DNA from: Ophiura sarsii
Taxonomy: Eukaryota; Echinodermata; Ophiuroidea; Amphilepidida; Ophiuridae
Direction: 5' to 3'
Assembly: GCA_035610835.1 (NCBI GenBank)
Contig: CM069446.1
Location: forward strand, 49,639,625-49,703,624
Length of the DNA stretch: 64,000 nt
In this document: in pieces, positions 10,024 to 22,003 of the stretch
How the letters are laid out: every line of letters starts with the position of its first letter
Numbering within the stretch: position 1 is the first letter of the stretch
Notes under the pieces: model-generated
The model's input: the letters and a program-made list of their open reading frames with translations, nothing else
Told to the model about the DNA's origin: nothing
The model's database searches: none
Translations under genes and position numbers: made by a program

Positions 10024-10440
10024 AGGAATGGTCCCGCAAGCACAACATTAAGCATTATTTGTTAGAAAAATAATTATCGAGCCGAAATTACGTAATTATA
10101 TAGAACAAAACACCGTAGGCCTACTAGTCACAAAAATGAATACAAACTGCCATCACTCAACATGCAATTTTTAAAATTCGCGCCGATCGAAACTCCCGGT
10201 GTCGATGACGTCATGGGTATCTGTGCTAAAATTTGCGCATGTGCATTGTATAACTATTACATCATCGACACTGGGACTTTCGATCGCCGCGAATTTTAAA
10301 AAGTGCATGTTGAGAGATTGCGGTTTTTATTTGTTTTTGTCATAAGTGTGTTGTTTTGTTCTATATAATTACAAAAGTTGGGCTCGAAAGTTATTTTTCT
10401 AACATATAATGCACACTTTTATGCTTGCGGGACACCTCCT
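10024..10440. mobile_element. TTAA-target foldback MITE, 417 bp
   Basis: TTAA duplicates flank it (10020-10023 and 10441-10444). Its ends are AGGAATGGTCCCGCAAG and, inverted, AGGAGGTGTCCCGCAAG, and the arms pair over most of its length. The right arm of the inverted duplication has the uninterrupted site ACTTAAACACG near 17302, which fixes both boundaries. A TTAA target suggests mobilisation by a piggyBac or Kolobok transposase; which one cannot be told. Confidence 0.9.
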
Positions 10441-10505
10441 TTAAACACGCGCATCAACTCGCCGAAATGTGTCTAACTTTAAACATGGGTACGGGGGTAG
10501 TTTAA

Positions 10506-11211
10506 GGGGGACTTAAGGAAGTTTTTTGTTGAATTTTGTTAGTGCTATAATTATTGAACCATGACTCAAATGTATATAAAAGTATACCTTTTTGGAAAGG
10601 AAATGGATCAGAGAATCCAAATTTGGCATCAATTTTGACCCAAAATGTTGATTCTTTGAAAAAATCACAAAAAAACACTTTTTTGACCCAATTTTTTGAA
10701 CAAAGCTAACAAACATAATTTTGAGTTAAAAATGCCCAAATCACTTGATGATGATGTTAAGACACTAATGAAGGGACGATTTTTTTTTTTTTTTAACCTA
10801 ATCCAATATTTTTTGAAATTTTGACAAAAAAGTGTAAAAAAAAATAAAAATCCATTTTTTCACGTTTTTTGGCACTTTTTGGTCAAAATTGTCAAAAATA
10901 TTAGATTAGGTTTTTAAAAAAAAAAATCGTCCCTTCATTAGTATCTTAACATCATTATAAAGTGATTTTGAATTTTTTTACTCAAAATTATTTTTGTTAG
11001 CTTTGTTCAAAAAAATGTGGGTCAAAAAAGTGAATTTTGTGATTTTCTCAAAAAATCTACTTTTTTGGTCAAAATTGACGCCAACTTTGGATTCTCTGAT
11101 CCATTTCCTTTCCAAAAATGTATACTTTTATATGCATTTGATTAATAGTTCAATAATTACAGCACTCACAAAATTCAAAAAATCAAATCAAAAACTTCCT
11201 TAAGTCCCCCC
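10506..11211. mobile_element. TTAA-target foldback MITE, 706 bp
   Basis: Flanked by TTAA at 10502-10505 and 11212-11215, with ends GGGGGACTTAAGGAAGTTTT and its inverse. The arms are about 340 bases and close to symmetric, so the whole element could fold into one hairpin. The other arm has the empty site GTAGTTTAAAGCGTG (rc, near 17235). The small ORFs inside are the two strands of one arm and are not genes. Confidence 0.9.
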
Positions 11212-11215
11212 TTAA

Positions 11216-12221
11216 AGCGTGTTTAACTTTAACTGTACCTTGAACATGTTGAATGATCACTCAACCGGTGCAAGCTGATGTGCGGATTGGGTAGTCTTTA
11301 AAATTACCGTGTATAAGCAGGGCTAAGGCATTCGGTCGATATCTATGTAACCCATTAGGGCCACAATGAATTGAATACATGTATACAATCAACGCAGGAC
11401 CAATCTGGGAACGAGATTTGCAGAATATAAAATCGTGTTTTGTTAAACACGTCGTTTAAAGAATAAACACTCGTTTAAGTTAGACACGCGTTTAGTTAAA
11501 CAAGGTTTTAAGCTAAAACCTAAAACCGTGTTAAGTACGAGAATACGTCCCATAATTTTGTAAACAAGGATTCATTGCGTGGGCCCAAGCTTGTATCAAG
11601 GCTAGACTTGACATTAAGTCCTTATTCCAATATAGTAGGAGATAACGTTGAATTATGGTCAGATTTGGGACCATTTACAGTAATTATATAAAGCATGTCC
11701 ATATAAATCATTGCCACCTACGTGTTTAGGTATGATACATAAATGCACACAGTAATAAAATGTGTGATAAAGAAATAAGCAATAAATGGAACCGGTCGTA
11801 TTTAGTCATTACAGTAAATTGCAGTGTAATTTGAACTGGCCTGTGATTGGTTCCGTAGTAAAGAACACCGAAATTCATTTGTATTATGTTTAATTGACCA
11901 TTACAATTGTTCGCGACACAGAGCAGCGCGATACAGCGGGATAAACCCAGTACAGGGTGTCCCATAACAGAATGGGGCAAATTTTAACGTCATTGGTACA
12001 GTTGGCTTTCAAATACAGTTGGATTGATTGTAATTGCTCTAACCAATCCAACAATGTGCTTCATCAATCACAGACACTTAATACATACGGGTTGTGGTTG
12101 CTATCAACTGAAGATATAACCAAACACTATGGAAATGGGGGTACGGCTGATACCGTGGTTGCTATTTACTGAAGATAGCACCAAACACATTTTACAATTT
12201 GCCTTTAATGATAACCGATCA
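11216..12221. repeat. Inner end of left arm, no gene
   Basis: Mirrored at 14768-15257 plus 16721-17240. It contains the remaining part of the TCTCGTAC TIR-repeat (to about 11550) and low-complexity AT-rich DNA. The ORFs here run across repeats and are not conserved proteins. Confidence 0.6.
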
Positions 12222-13232
12222 TATGTATTAAGTGTCTGTGATCGTTTGCTAATAAATTTCACCCTCACTATACATGCTATATAATAACGCAACCCTGTCA
12301 ACCAATCATAACAGCTAATTATAACTATTTCCAATTATTCATACGCATCCTTTTGACAGTTTTGCAGACATATCAAATTATCAAGCAATGAACAATTTAC
12401 TCACATGTGGGGGTCAACGGGTCATGTGAGATTTGAATTTCTAATTGTATAGTAGTGACAGTTTTATCATACTCTAATCTTGGCCTGGTTGTCAACTATT
12501 ACTAGCCTGCTATGGGTGATAGGGTATATCAAATGCAATATAATGTATCACTTTCATCAGTGCAGTTGGTTTTCTAAAAGTTCATAAATTCATGAAATGT
12601 ATGTATGTATTGATTCATATTAAGAATTAACGTAATACATTGAATAATGAACATATTAATTAATCAATCATTACGTTTATTAATAAATACAATTGTTAAT
12701 CAACTTAAATAAATAAATAAATAAATACATTTCTTTAATAAAATTAATTCATAAATTCATCAATGAATAATCAATTATTGATCATTGATTATTGATACTT
12801 AATTAATCATTAATGAATCATAATTAGTTATCCATTACTTAATTAGTTGTTTTTGCCCCTGGTTGACTTCGATGTAATAGGTCTTAATCTATTCTTAATT
12901 AGATACAAAATATTCCTATTTGGGACCTTTAACTCAAATCATAATCAAAATTCCTTCTATTGTTTATGCTCAATTGTTCAGGGGAGTTTATTTATGTAAA
13001 CAATCATGTACAGTATAACCATAACAATAGTTGTTTATGGTATAACTATGGCCATAGATCTTTTCTTCTCAAGGATCTATGCCATGACTGAAAGTGCATG
13101 TTTTGTTATGACACAATTTTCTTTATGATACTCTTCATTTATTTCTGCTTGCATTCAAACTTAACCCCCTCTAGGCGAGGATTGTGTTTTTAACACTCTT
13201 CTTGTTTTGCCGAGACGCCGACGCGTCGCGGC
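12222..13232. other. Spacer of inverted duplication, first part
   Basis: Not mirrored. AT-rich, with tracts of AAT/TAAT repeats between about 12590 and 12840. No gene or RNA is seen. Confidence 0.5.
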
Positions 13233-13646
13233 CCCGGGGGGGGGGGGGGGGGGGTACTCGGATTTGGTTTGGTCGGGGGTGTGCCGCTGGAGATTCAAAA
13301 CCCATACCCATTTTTAGGGGTGATTTTGGAAAAATCGGTACCCATTTTCAGGGGTTTTGCTTCATTTTAGACCAATTTTTCGCAATTTTTCGCGAAAATA
13401 GACCGATTTTTCGCAAATTTTCGCGAAAATAGACCTAATTTTTGCAAATTTTCGCGAAAATAGAAAAGAAAATCGCGAAAATAGACCCATTTGTAAAAAG
13501 TGACCCCATTATTAGGGATTTCCAGCACAAAACCATACCCCATGTTTAGGGATTTTGTGCCCAAAAAGCTACCCATTAGAGCGGCACACCCCCGTATACC
13601 GTCTTGGGTGAGTAAGACGGTATACGGGGGTGTGCCGCGGCCCGGG
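13233..13646. mobile_element. CCCGGG-ended foldback MITE, second type
   Basis: It begins CCCGGG with a G run and shares a nearly identical left half with the element at 56959-57253 (from CTCGGATTTGGTTTGGTCGG). At its right end the sequence ATACGGGGGTGTGCCGC is duplicated in inverted form (13580-13640), making a hairpin that the other copy lacks. No target duplication is visible, so one end was probably rearranged. Confidence 0.65.
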
Positions 13647-13805
13647 ACATATACTATGTATGCAATACAAATAATTTATAATTCTTAACCACTGTTTTTC
13701 AATAGAACGACGGCAATCTAATACAAATAATATACCATCAGCTCCATGACGCGCGATTCATACAATCTATTACAATCATTAGCATTGATTGAACGCTAGA
13801 TTAAT

Positions 13806-14100
13806 AAAGGCATATTATGTGATCTTTTCCAAGTAGCGCCCTCTATCATTGATTTTTACTATGAAAGCAGATTTTCTTGCAGATTTACATTTTTGATCAT
13901 AAATCATAAAGATCCTCTAAGTTACAGATCCATTCGATTCCTAATTACTTCAAAATATGGTTTGAAAATAGATTGTACCGCTAGGTACAATCTTTTTTTT
14001 TATAATTTTTTTTAATTTTTTTTAAAAAATGTTTAAACATTTCTTAATTAGGACCTAATTAGTTATGCAAATGGAAATTAGACAAAAGCTAACGTACGTT
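13806..14100. mobile_element. Fragment of TTAA-target MITE
   Basis: AAAGGCATATTATGTGATCT and the downstream CAGATTTTCTTGCAGATTTACAT segment match one arm of the element at 25338-25676. Only one terminus is present. Confidence 0.55.
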
Positions 14101-14767
14101 TTTAGATCTTCAAGTGTTCTACCCATGTACCAAGTTACATCATCATAGCTCATCTCATTAGTCCACAAACTTTACTTTGCATATTTCATGCATACATAAT
14201 TAGCCATAATTAGGACATTACATGGCAACTGGAATTGGAAAAAACAAAGAAAATAAAAGCAAGTTGTTGCCAAAGATGTTGGTATTAGGCCTATGCCTCT
14301 TTGACCTACCATATCTCAGCAACCGAATGTCCGATTGAAATAAAATTTTCAGTTCCAGAATCGTTAGACCAAGGGCTAGAACATATTAGATTTTAAAGGA
14401 AATCTAAATTTTTCATTTTTAAGGATATGTATCGCATTGCCTAAATAAAATACCGTAGTGTGACTTATAGGCAGTTTGGAGACTTTTTAGACAGTGAAAG
14501 TGTTTTATATGTTTGGAAAGGTGATATGTAGTACCAGAGTTTGGATTATAAAAAAGGTAGAGTACTATAGTGAATTTCTAAAAAAAACTGGTAATATTAG
14601 GATTATCATAGTCAAATTGCCTAAGTTAGTTTGTTGATGTAAAATAAACAACGCTATATGTTGTTAAAGTCATTTTAGTTGGATACGTAATACCCGTGGC
14701 AATCACCGTATCAGTCGTACCCAATTGCAAAATGTGTTAGGTGCTATCTTCAGTAGACAGCACCCAC
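14101..14767. other. Spacer of inverted duplication, last part
   Basis: AT-rich DNA without a supported gene. A second copy of the GTGCTATCTTCAGTA segment lies at 14742, next to the one at 14810 in the arm. Confidence 0.4.
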
Positions 14768-15257
14768 TGATCGGTTATCATTAAAGGCAAATTGTAAAAT
14801 GTGTTTGGTGCTATCTTCAGTAAATAGCAACCACGGTATCAGCCATACCCCCCATTTCCATAGTGTTTGGTTTTATCTTCAGTTGATAGCAACCACAACC
14901 CGTATGTAAGTGTCTGTGATTGATGAAGCACATTGTTGGATTGGTTAGAGCAATTACAATCAATCCAACTATATTTGAAAGCCAACTGTACCAATGACGT
15001 TAACATTTGCCCCATTCTGTTATGGGACACCCTGTACTGGATTTATCCCGCTGTATCGCGCTGCTCTGTGTCGCGAACAATTGTAATGGGCAATTAAACA
15101 TAATACAAATGAATTTCGGTGCTCTTTACTACGGAACCAATCACAGGCCAGTTCAAATTACACTGCAATTTACTGTAATGACTAAATACGACCGGTTCCA
15201 TTTATTGCTTATTTCTTTATCACACATTTTATTACTGTGTGCATTTATGTATCATAC

Positions 15258-16720
15258 TGTCGCGGGGGCGCGAGCGCTGCTAGATTTACACACGCGTGCG
15301 ATATCCAAGTGTGCAGAATTGATCAGATCTGACACCACCAAATTTTGTGCGTGGGAAGGGTTTAATTTGGAAACCTTTTATATATTATTAATTAGCCACG
15401 CGGGTTCGTTTGCAGGGCAGAACCATGCGTTTTCGGCTCAGTAATGCGAACCAATGACACTGGACGAATACTTAAGTTCACAGTTTATTTTCGCTCTCCT
15501 TCTTACAGCATATATATATCACAACGTGGGTTTTATTTTTACAACATCCAAACACAATTACAACTAGCAAAACTTTAATATAAGATTGGGTCAATGGTCA
15601 AAGTCTCAACTGTCTTGGTCAAAGGTTTTACAACGGTCCGTCCTACTACTTCTACCACAACCTCAAGTCGACCCTGACTGGGCCTGACCTTGTAACACAA
15701 GGTAAACACCTATGGAAGATAAGAGTACGCGTTAATTTCCATACATACAATTTTAATGGTCAAAATCTAATTACCGTTACATAGGACGATATTAACAACT
15801 ATTTTTAAGTAATTAGACATAGGTGATCTGAAAGCGAGGACTGCCCGTCTATTCCTGCCGAAAGTATCGGCTCTCTTTCGGCATCTCTCTTCCATGTTCG
15901 TCCTCTCGGTGCTTGCCCCACACCTGTCAGGTGCTTGCCCAACACATCTCTCTTCCATTTTCGTCCTCTCAGTGCTTGCCCCACACCTGTCAGGTGCTTG
16001 CCCCACACATCTCTCTTCCATTTGCGTAGCTGGGATTTTTTTCAGGGGGGGGGGGGGCAAGATTTCTAAAATTTTCGTAAAAGGTTTCCCCCAAAAAAAT
16101 TCTAATCACTTACCTCGTGAATTTCACGTAAGTTTGGGGGGGGGGGGGGGGGGGGGGGTGGTTAGGTCAAAAAAATTCGCACAGTCAAAAAAAAATTGCA
16201 CTGTCAAAAATAAAATCGCACAATAAATGTAAGATGAGTGTTTTTGCCTTACCCAACTTTTTAACTCAACCCTCCCCCCATCGATCATTACCATCGCATG
16301 GTTTGAGTTTTACATCATATAAATATAAATACAATAACAATATGGGCCTTCGTATGAGTGTTTTATCCTACCCAACTTGTTAACTCAACCCTCCCCCCAT
16401 CGATCATTACCATCGCATGGGTTGAGTTATGGTTTTACATAATAAAAATATAAATACAATAACAATAGAGGCCTACGTATTACACGCCCTAAGGAGGTAA
16501 GTATAATATTAAGCTTCCAGATTTTTCCCTGTTATTAAACGGAGCAACCATAATTATGTCCTAACGATCAATCACTGCGCGCCTTTTCACAAGCTGATTT
16601 ACACACGCAATCTACACAAGCGGAGCGTAACAAAATAGATCTCAAGGATATTCAGCCGTTTTCAATAATTAGATAATCAAAATACAGCCAAAACCTATAA
16701 TAAAAGCGATTCCCGCTACA
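15258..16720. mobile_element. Solo-LTR-like insertion, 1463 bp
   Basis: The sequence begins TGTCGCGGG and ends CCCGCTACA (TG...CA ends, short imperfect inverted repeat) between direct repeats ATAC (15254-15257 and 16721-16724). The left arm has an uninterrupted site with one ATAC near 11732. Length, ends and 4-bp duplication fit a solo long terminal repeat. It contains TATATATAT near 15511, a duplicated 54-bp segment (about 15895-16015), a second duplicated segment (about 16250-16320 and 16370-16440) and a G run. No internal retrotransposon genes remain, so the class is inferred; a non-autonomous DNA element is the alternative. Confidence 0.7.
15894..16020. repeat. Short tandem repeat inside the LTR-like element
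   Basis: TGCTTGCCCCACACCTGTCA and TCTCTCTTCCAT segments are repeated in tandem with a period of about 63 bases. Both strands are open across it, which explains the ORFs; no gene is inferred. Confidence 0.7.
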
Positions 16721-17559
16721 ATACCTAAACACGTAGGTTCAATGATTTATATGGACATGCTTTATATAATTACTGTAAATGGTCCCAAATCTGACCATAA
16801 TTCAACGTTATCTCCTACTATATTGGAATAAGGACTTTATGTCAAGTCTAGCCTTGATACAAGCTTGGGCCCACGCAATGAATCCTTGTTTACAAACTTA
16901 TGGGACGTATATTCTCGTACTTAACACGGTTTTAGGTTTTAGCTTTAAAACCTTGTTTAACTAAACGCGTGTCTAACTTAAACGAGTGTTTATTCTTTAA
17001 ACGACGTGTTTAACAAAACACGATTTTATATTCTGCAAATCTCGTTCCCAGATTGGTCCTGCGTTGATTGTATACATGTATTCAATTCATTGTGGCCCTA
17101 ATGGGTTACATAGATATCGACCGAATGCCTTATCCCTGCTTATACACGGTAATTTTAAAGACTACACAATCCGCACATCAGCTTGCACCGGTTGAGTGAT
17201 CATTCAAGGTATACAGTTATAAGTTAAACACGCTTTAAACTACCCCCGTACCCATGTTTAAAGTTAGACACATATTTCGGCGAGTTGACGCGCGTGTTTA
17301 AGTAAAACAAATGTACGAGAATTGCGTTAAGTTATAGCTAAACGCTGTGTCTAAAGTCTAAGTAGGACGCGTGTTTAGCTCAAAACCGTGTTTAAAACGA
17401 CGTATTTCATATTATTTCATATTTCCAGCCTTCCCCTACCACCAAGCCCGGGTTTGTTTAATTTTATTCTGTTTTGCAAATCAGCTCGATCGGTGTCAAC
17501 ATTTTTAACTTATAATATGGTCCAGGACCATATCGGCCCAGAATCTCATATTAGCTACT

Positions 17560-17977
17560 ATACTATACAGCAGTCATTTTTCAATAAGCTAGGGGTCTCA
17601 AGATGGCACTGGTGCCACTCTTGTGTACAAAACCGTACAAACAACATACAAAACACCGCCGTCGATCCGGAACGATTTCCCTGCCAGCGATTTTTGAGAC
17701 TTGTACAATTTCAACCCAGCTTGGGAAGAAGAATCCCCACGTTCAAGCTGTTGTTATCCTAAAGATATTTATAAATCAAAATCGAAGGAAGAAAGGTAGT
17801 TGCACTATTATAATGTTAATTAGGCTACGTGTTTAAGCTTAATTTTTTGGTTAACACCGCCATCCGGAACGATTTCCCTGCCAGCGATTATTGATGCTTG
17901 TACGACCCAGCTTAAGAAGAATCACCACGTAAAAGCTGTCGTAACTCATATTCTTCAACATATAATCAGAATCGTAT
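17560..17977 (+). other. Putative upstream exon block of ZNF3
   Basis: Plus-strand counterpart of the blocks before ZNF1, ZNF2 and ZNF4, ending at a donor-like CGTAT|GTAAAG at 17978. Most of the block is duplicated once within itself (17640-17790 and 17860-17977). The ATG-initiated frame of 77 codons from 17603 is not conserved in ZNF4 and is probably chance. Confidence 0.45.
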
Positions 17978-18373
17978 GTAAAGAAAGAAAGTTAGGTGTA
18001 CAATCCCGGTGTACAATAATGTCATACGTGTTTAAGCTTCTTTTTTTTTGAAACCTTACACAAAATAGACTAGTGATTTATTGGACTATCATTTTATGCT
18101 TCTTCAAATTTTAATTTCACATTGTGAGAGAGATACCACCAGGTTCATTTTGTTGCTTTACATAGCCCATCTCATGTTGCGGCATGCTGTATTCAGCTCT
18201 ATACATGTAAAAGGTGGGGATTTCTGTGTAGAAACGCCAGATGTCTTATGGACGATCTCGGACTGCATTATTTTGATTGATTTTAAAGCCTGACCAAGGC
18301 TTTGAATAACCATGCCATCTGCAAATTTTTTAACACAATGTATAGCTGATTACATTTCAAAATGGCCTTTTGT

Positions 18374-19549
18374 GGTCCCATCTCACAAGGTGGTGTAATT
18401 TGTGTTTAACATGATCAAAATTGACAAAAAAGGTATTTTGTTTTATGTTTTAGTATTGTCAAACTCTAATAATTCATACCAGTTTTTGGCTAAAGATCCC
18501 TTTCGTTAAGGCAAAATCTGCCAATTAAGAGTTAATTAGTCCATTGTTGGCAATGTAAACAAGAATTTTCAAATGCGTTTTTCTCAAATTGGACCTGCTG
18601 TACTACATTGTAAAAGAAGCACACAATTGAAGTAGTTGGTATCAAACTGATACATTCAGAATATATTGTATTAACATATTAATACACAAATTGAGCTGTG
18701 AAATTTGGTTTAAAAAAATTGTAATTTGCATATTAATTACATTTTAATTATGACCTTAATTTATGCGGTATAACCAGAATAAAATTACAAAAGTAGTTAA
18801 TTTCAAGTTTGAGTCCACTGCATGATAAATAGATACATAAGTAACATTATGGTGAAAAACACTTTTGTAATTAGTTATAAATTAAGTTAATTCAGCGATC
18901 TGACTACATGTAAGTGGCTTCAAGCTTATTTTACATCCTCTATTGATACATTATTTATCCAAAGGTATTAAATTACTTTAAATGCTCTAGCATTTCTTTA
19001 AAGCATTGCTAAATAGGTCCTACATGATTGAATGTTTCTTTAAAACATTTTAAACCATGATAACACATTATTAATTAATTGTAAAGCCAATTAATTAATA
19101 ATTACCATCGCTTAAATCAGCATGCCCTATACAGCAATCATAATTCTTTTTTTAGAGGAATTTGTATTTATTACAAATTTATCTTTAAAATGAGATATTG
19201 ATGAGGTTGATATGACAAGAGGTTATGAAAGTACAAAAAAAAATGTACAACATTTTATTCAAATCAACACTATGAAAATCTTGTATTTCCCTATGCTAAT
19301 ACATTGCGCGCCACCGCCTGAGCCGCCACCCCTACTTATACACATTTAAACTGCTGTTACTCTGTTACTTAAACTCCTATTTCAATGAGATTTCACACTG
19401 TTATAGATCCATCTCTCAGCTTTAAAATGATGCATCAACCAATTCAATAGGCAAAGGGGTTGTGATGCTAAAAGATTTTAATGACGAATCCATTCCGAAA
19501 AATGTAACACCGCCACCCTTTTAGCATGCCCACCTTATGACATGCGACC
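18374..19549. mobile_element. TIR element in ZNF3 intron
   Basis: Mirror copy of 7805-8974, with termini GGTCCCATCTCACAAGGTGG and CCACCTTATGACATGCGACC. Its last bases, ATGACATGCGACC, supply the first ATG of the long zinc-finger ORF, which is why that ATG is not trusted as the start. Confidence 0.6.
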
Positions 19550-19581
19550 TTATATGCATTGTTTTCTGTATTCCCTCCCAG
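19550..19581 (+). promoter_or_regulatory. Splice acceptor of ZNF3 finger exon
   Basis: GTTTTCTGTATTCCCTCCCAG|AGATC gives a pyrimidine tract followed by AG at 19580-19581. It is conserved in position in ZNF2 and ZNF4. Confidence 0.65.
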
Positions 19582-19599
19582 AGATCATATTGCCACCAT

Positions 19600-20925
19600 A
19601 TGTTCATGATGGTAGACCGTATTGGAATGAAACTAAAGCCGTTTGCCTGCAAATATCACAATCATAAAATCTTCAGTAGCTTTGACAGATATAAGATACA
19701 TCAACGGCGTCATGAACGGCAGACACATAGATATTGGTTGGAAGGTTTATCCATCAGATGGCGTTATAGAACTTACACTCGGTTAGATGAAAAGATTGGA
19801 CATAAACGAATTTATATGAAGGAGAAACCATACCAATGTTCACACTGTGTGAAGAGTTTCTCTCAATTAGGTCACAAGACCATTCATGAAAGGATTCATA
19901 CCAAAGAGAAACCATACCAATGTTCATACTGTGACAAGAGGTTTTCTAATTCAAGTAACAGAATCATTCATGAAAGGATTCATACCACAGAGAAACCATA
20001 CCAGTGTTCGCACTGTGACAAGAGGTTTTCTACTTCAGGTAACAGAATCAACCATGAAAGGATTCATACCAAAGAGAAACCATACCATTGTTCATACTGT
20101 AACAAGAGTTTCTCACAATCAAGTCAAAAGACCAGGCATGAAAGGATTCATACCAAAGAGAAACCATTCCAATGTTCATACTGTGACAAGAGTTTCTCTC
20201 AATCGAGTAAAAAGAACAATCATGAAAGGATTCATACCAAAGAGAAACCATACCAATGTTCATACTGTGACAAGAGTTTCTTTCACTCGAGTAAAAAGAA
20301 CAATCATGAAAGGATTCATACCAAAGAGAAACCATACCAGTGTTCGCACTGTGACAAGAGGTTTTCTATTTCAGGTAACAAAATCAACCATGAAAGGATT
20401 CACACGAAAGAGAAACCATACCATTGTTCATACTGTAACAAGCGTTTCTCACAATCAAGTCACAAGACCGGGCATGAAAGGATTCATACCAAAGAGAAAC
20501 CATTCCAATGTTCATACTGTGACAAGAGTTTCTCTCAATCGAGTAAAAAGAACATTCATGAAAGGATTCATACCAAAGATAAACCATACCAGTGTTCGCA
20601 CTGTGACAAGAGGTTTTCTACTTCAGGTAACAGAATCAACCATGAAAGGATTCATACCAAAGAGAAACCATACCATTGTTCATACTGTAACAAGAGTTTC
20701 TCACAATCAAGTCACAAGACCAGTCATGAAAGGATTCATACCAACGAGAAACCATACCAATGTTCACACTGTGTGAAGAGTTTCTCTCAATTAGGTCACA
20801 AGACCATTCATGAAAGGATTCATACCAAAGAGAAACCATACCAATGTTCGTACTGTGACAAGAGTTTTTCTCTAGCTAGTCATACAATCAGTCATGAAAG
20901 GATTCATACTAAAGAGAAACCATAA
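19600..20925 (+). CDS. ZNF3: C2H2 zinc-finger protein, 13 fingers, truncated
   Basis: Inverted paralogue of ZNF2. The start chosen is the first ATG of the exon (MFMMVDR). The N-terminal segment with FACKYHNHK...KIHQRRH and SIRWRYRTYTRL is followed by 13 intact C2H2 fingers. These include NKSFSQSSHK and DKRFSTSGNR types, with mostly TKEKP linkers (one TTEKP, one TNEKP, one TKDKP). The TAA stop is created by a 12-bp tandem copy of AGAGAAACCATA, an in-frame insertion. The fingers resume in the same frame immediately after it and end at a second TAG near 21028. A product with 13 fingers remains possible; the gene is shorter than its ancestor. The finger order differs from ZNF2, showing repeat-unit gain and loss since duplication. 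Confidence 0.8.
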   Translation: MFMMVDRIGMKLKPFACKYHNHKIFSSFDRYKIHQRRHERQTHRYWLEGLSIRWRYRTYTRLDEKIGHKRIYMKEKPYQCSHCVKSFSQLGHKTIHERIHTKEKPYQCSYCDKRFSNSSNRIIHERIHTTEKPYQCSHCDKRFSTSGNRINHERIHTKEKPYHCSYCNKSFSQSSQKTRHERIHTKEKPFQCSYCDKSFSQSSKKNNHERIHTKEKPYQCSYCDKSFFHSSKKNNHERIHTKEKPYQCSHCDKRFSISGNKINHERIHTKEKPYHCSYCNKRFSQSSHKTGHERIHTKEKPFQCSYCDKSFSQSSKKNIHERIHTKDKPYQCSHCDKRFSTSGNRINHERIHTKEKPYHCSYCNKSFSQSSHKTSHERIHTNEKPYQCSHCVKSFSQLGHKTIHERIHTKEKPYQCSYCDKSFSLASHTISHERIHTKEKP

Positions 20926-21130
<205 letters not shown>

Positions 21131-21636
21131 TCTGGTGATAAGACTACACATGTAGACGTACTATGTACATAAGGGGCGATATCCAAACTCTACAGTGATT
21201 TTAAATCATTTTTCTATCGATTTTACAACGATATTCCAACGGTATTTCGTTCTATTGTTAAAAGCATCGGAAAAAGATCGGTGATTAACTAGAAACCTCT
21301 CTACTTATCTGGCGTTAACAATAGAACTATTGTAGTACTCTCGATGACTCAATTAGTGAAGCAGACACATCAAAGCGCGAGGAAGGTTGTGTTATATTCT
21401 TTAAGAAATACTATTTATAAGCTTTTTAAATCCGATCATAAAATGTTTACGTTCACCGCCGATCAATGTATCTGGTCGTCTAGAAATATGAATTCAGCTA
21501 CCGCTCCATCACTCTATTCATCTATTGTTTGGCGCAGTATTGCCAAGATCTTGTGAAAGTAGCCCATTTCCCCCTTCATTCCATTGAAATCAATGCTGAA
21601 AACATTTTGGCGATAGGTCACGTAACATATTTGTAC

Positions 21637-21637
<1 letters not shown>

Positions 21638-21669
<32 letters not shown>

Positions 21670-21671
21670 CA
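21638..21671. repeat. (AAT)n microsatellite
   Basis: About ten uninterrupted copies of AAT. Confidence 0.95.
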
Positions 21672-21929
21672 GTATTTATATAGCGCCTTTTCCAAATGGC
21701 TCACAATGGATCGGTGATGACGGAGGGGGCGTAATATATTGACCATCGTGTTTGGAAGTATTATACAATATAATACCTATGTATTATACAATATATAATC
21801 CAAGTCATTAGTTTAGAGAGGATATTGTTTCCGACTTTTGTCCTTTCGATTTTAGCCTCCGATTTAAGAGATATTTGTATTTTGAACCCTATGTAATGTT
21901 TTTCTTCAAAACGTTTATGTATAGGCCTT

Positions 21930-22003
21930 CATTAGCTCAAACGTCAAAGCGCCGGCTTCACAATCATGAGGTCAGTGGTTCGATCGAATCCTGCGGATGG
22001 GGA
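21930..22003 (+). tRNA. tRNA-like sequence, degenerate
   Basis: TTAGCTCAAACG resembles an A box and GGTTCGATCGAATCC a B box (with a small insertion), separated by a CTTCA/TGAGG stem with a six-base loop. The acceptor stem is not convincing. Probably a tRNA pseudogene; no identity is assigned. Confidence 0.3.

Larger units (their letters stand above)
5700..12221 (+). repeat. Left arm of giant inverted duplication
   Basis: This arm is the reverse complement of 14768 to about 25800. The inner boundary is sharp: GATAACCGATCA is shared and the arms then differ (left TATGTATT, right GTGGGTGC). The outer boundary lies near the hairpin at 5709 and is blurred. The arm contains ZNF2, its upstream block and two TTAA elements missing from the other arm. 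Long stretches are near-identical by eye. Confidence 0.9.

Noticed and set aside
15007..15444. 145-codon ORF
   Set aside because: It runs from the inverted-duplication arm into the LTR-like insertion, and the mirror ORF in the left arm ends elsewhere, so no protein is conserved.
17388..17762. 124-codon ORF upstream of ZNF3
   Set aside because: It spans a TIR-repeat and the exon-like block; the frame is not kept in the ZNF2 or ZNF4 copies.
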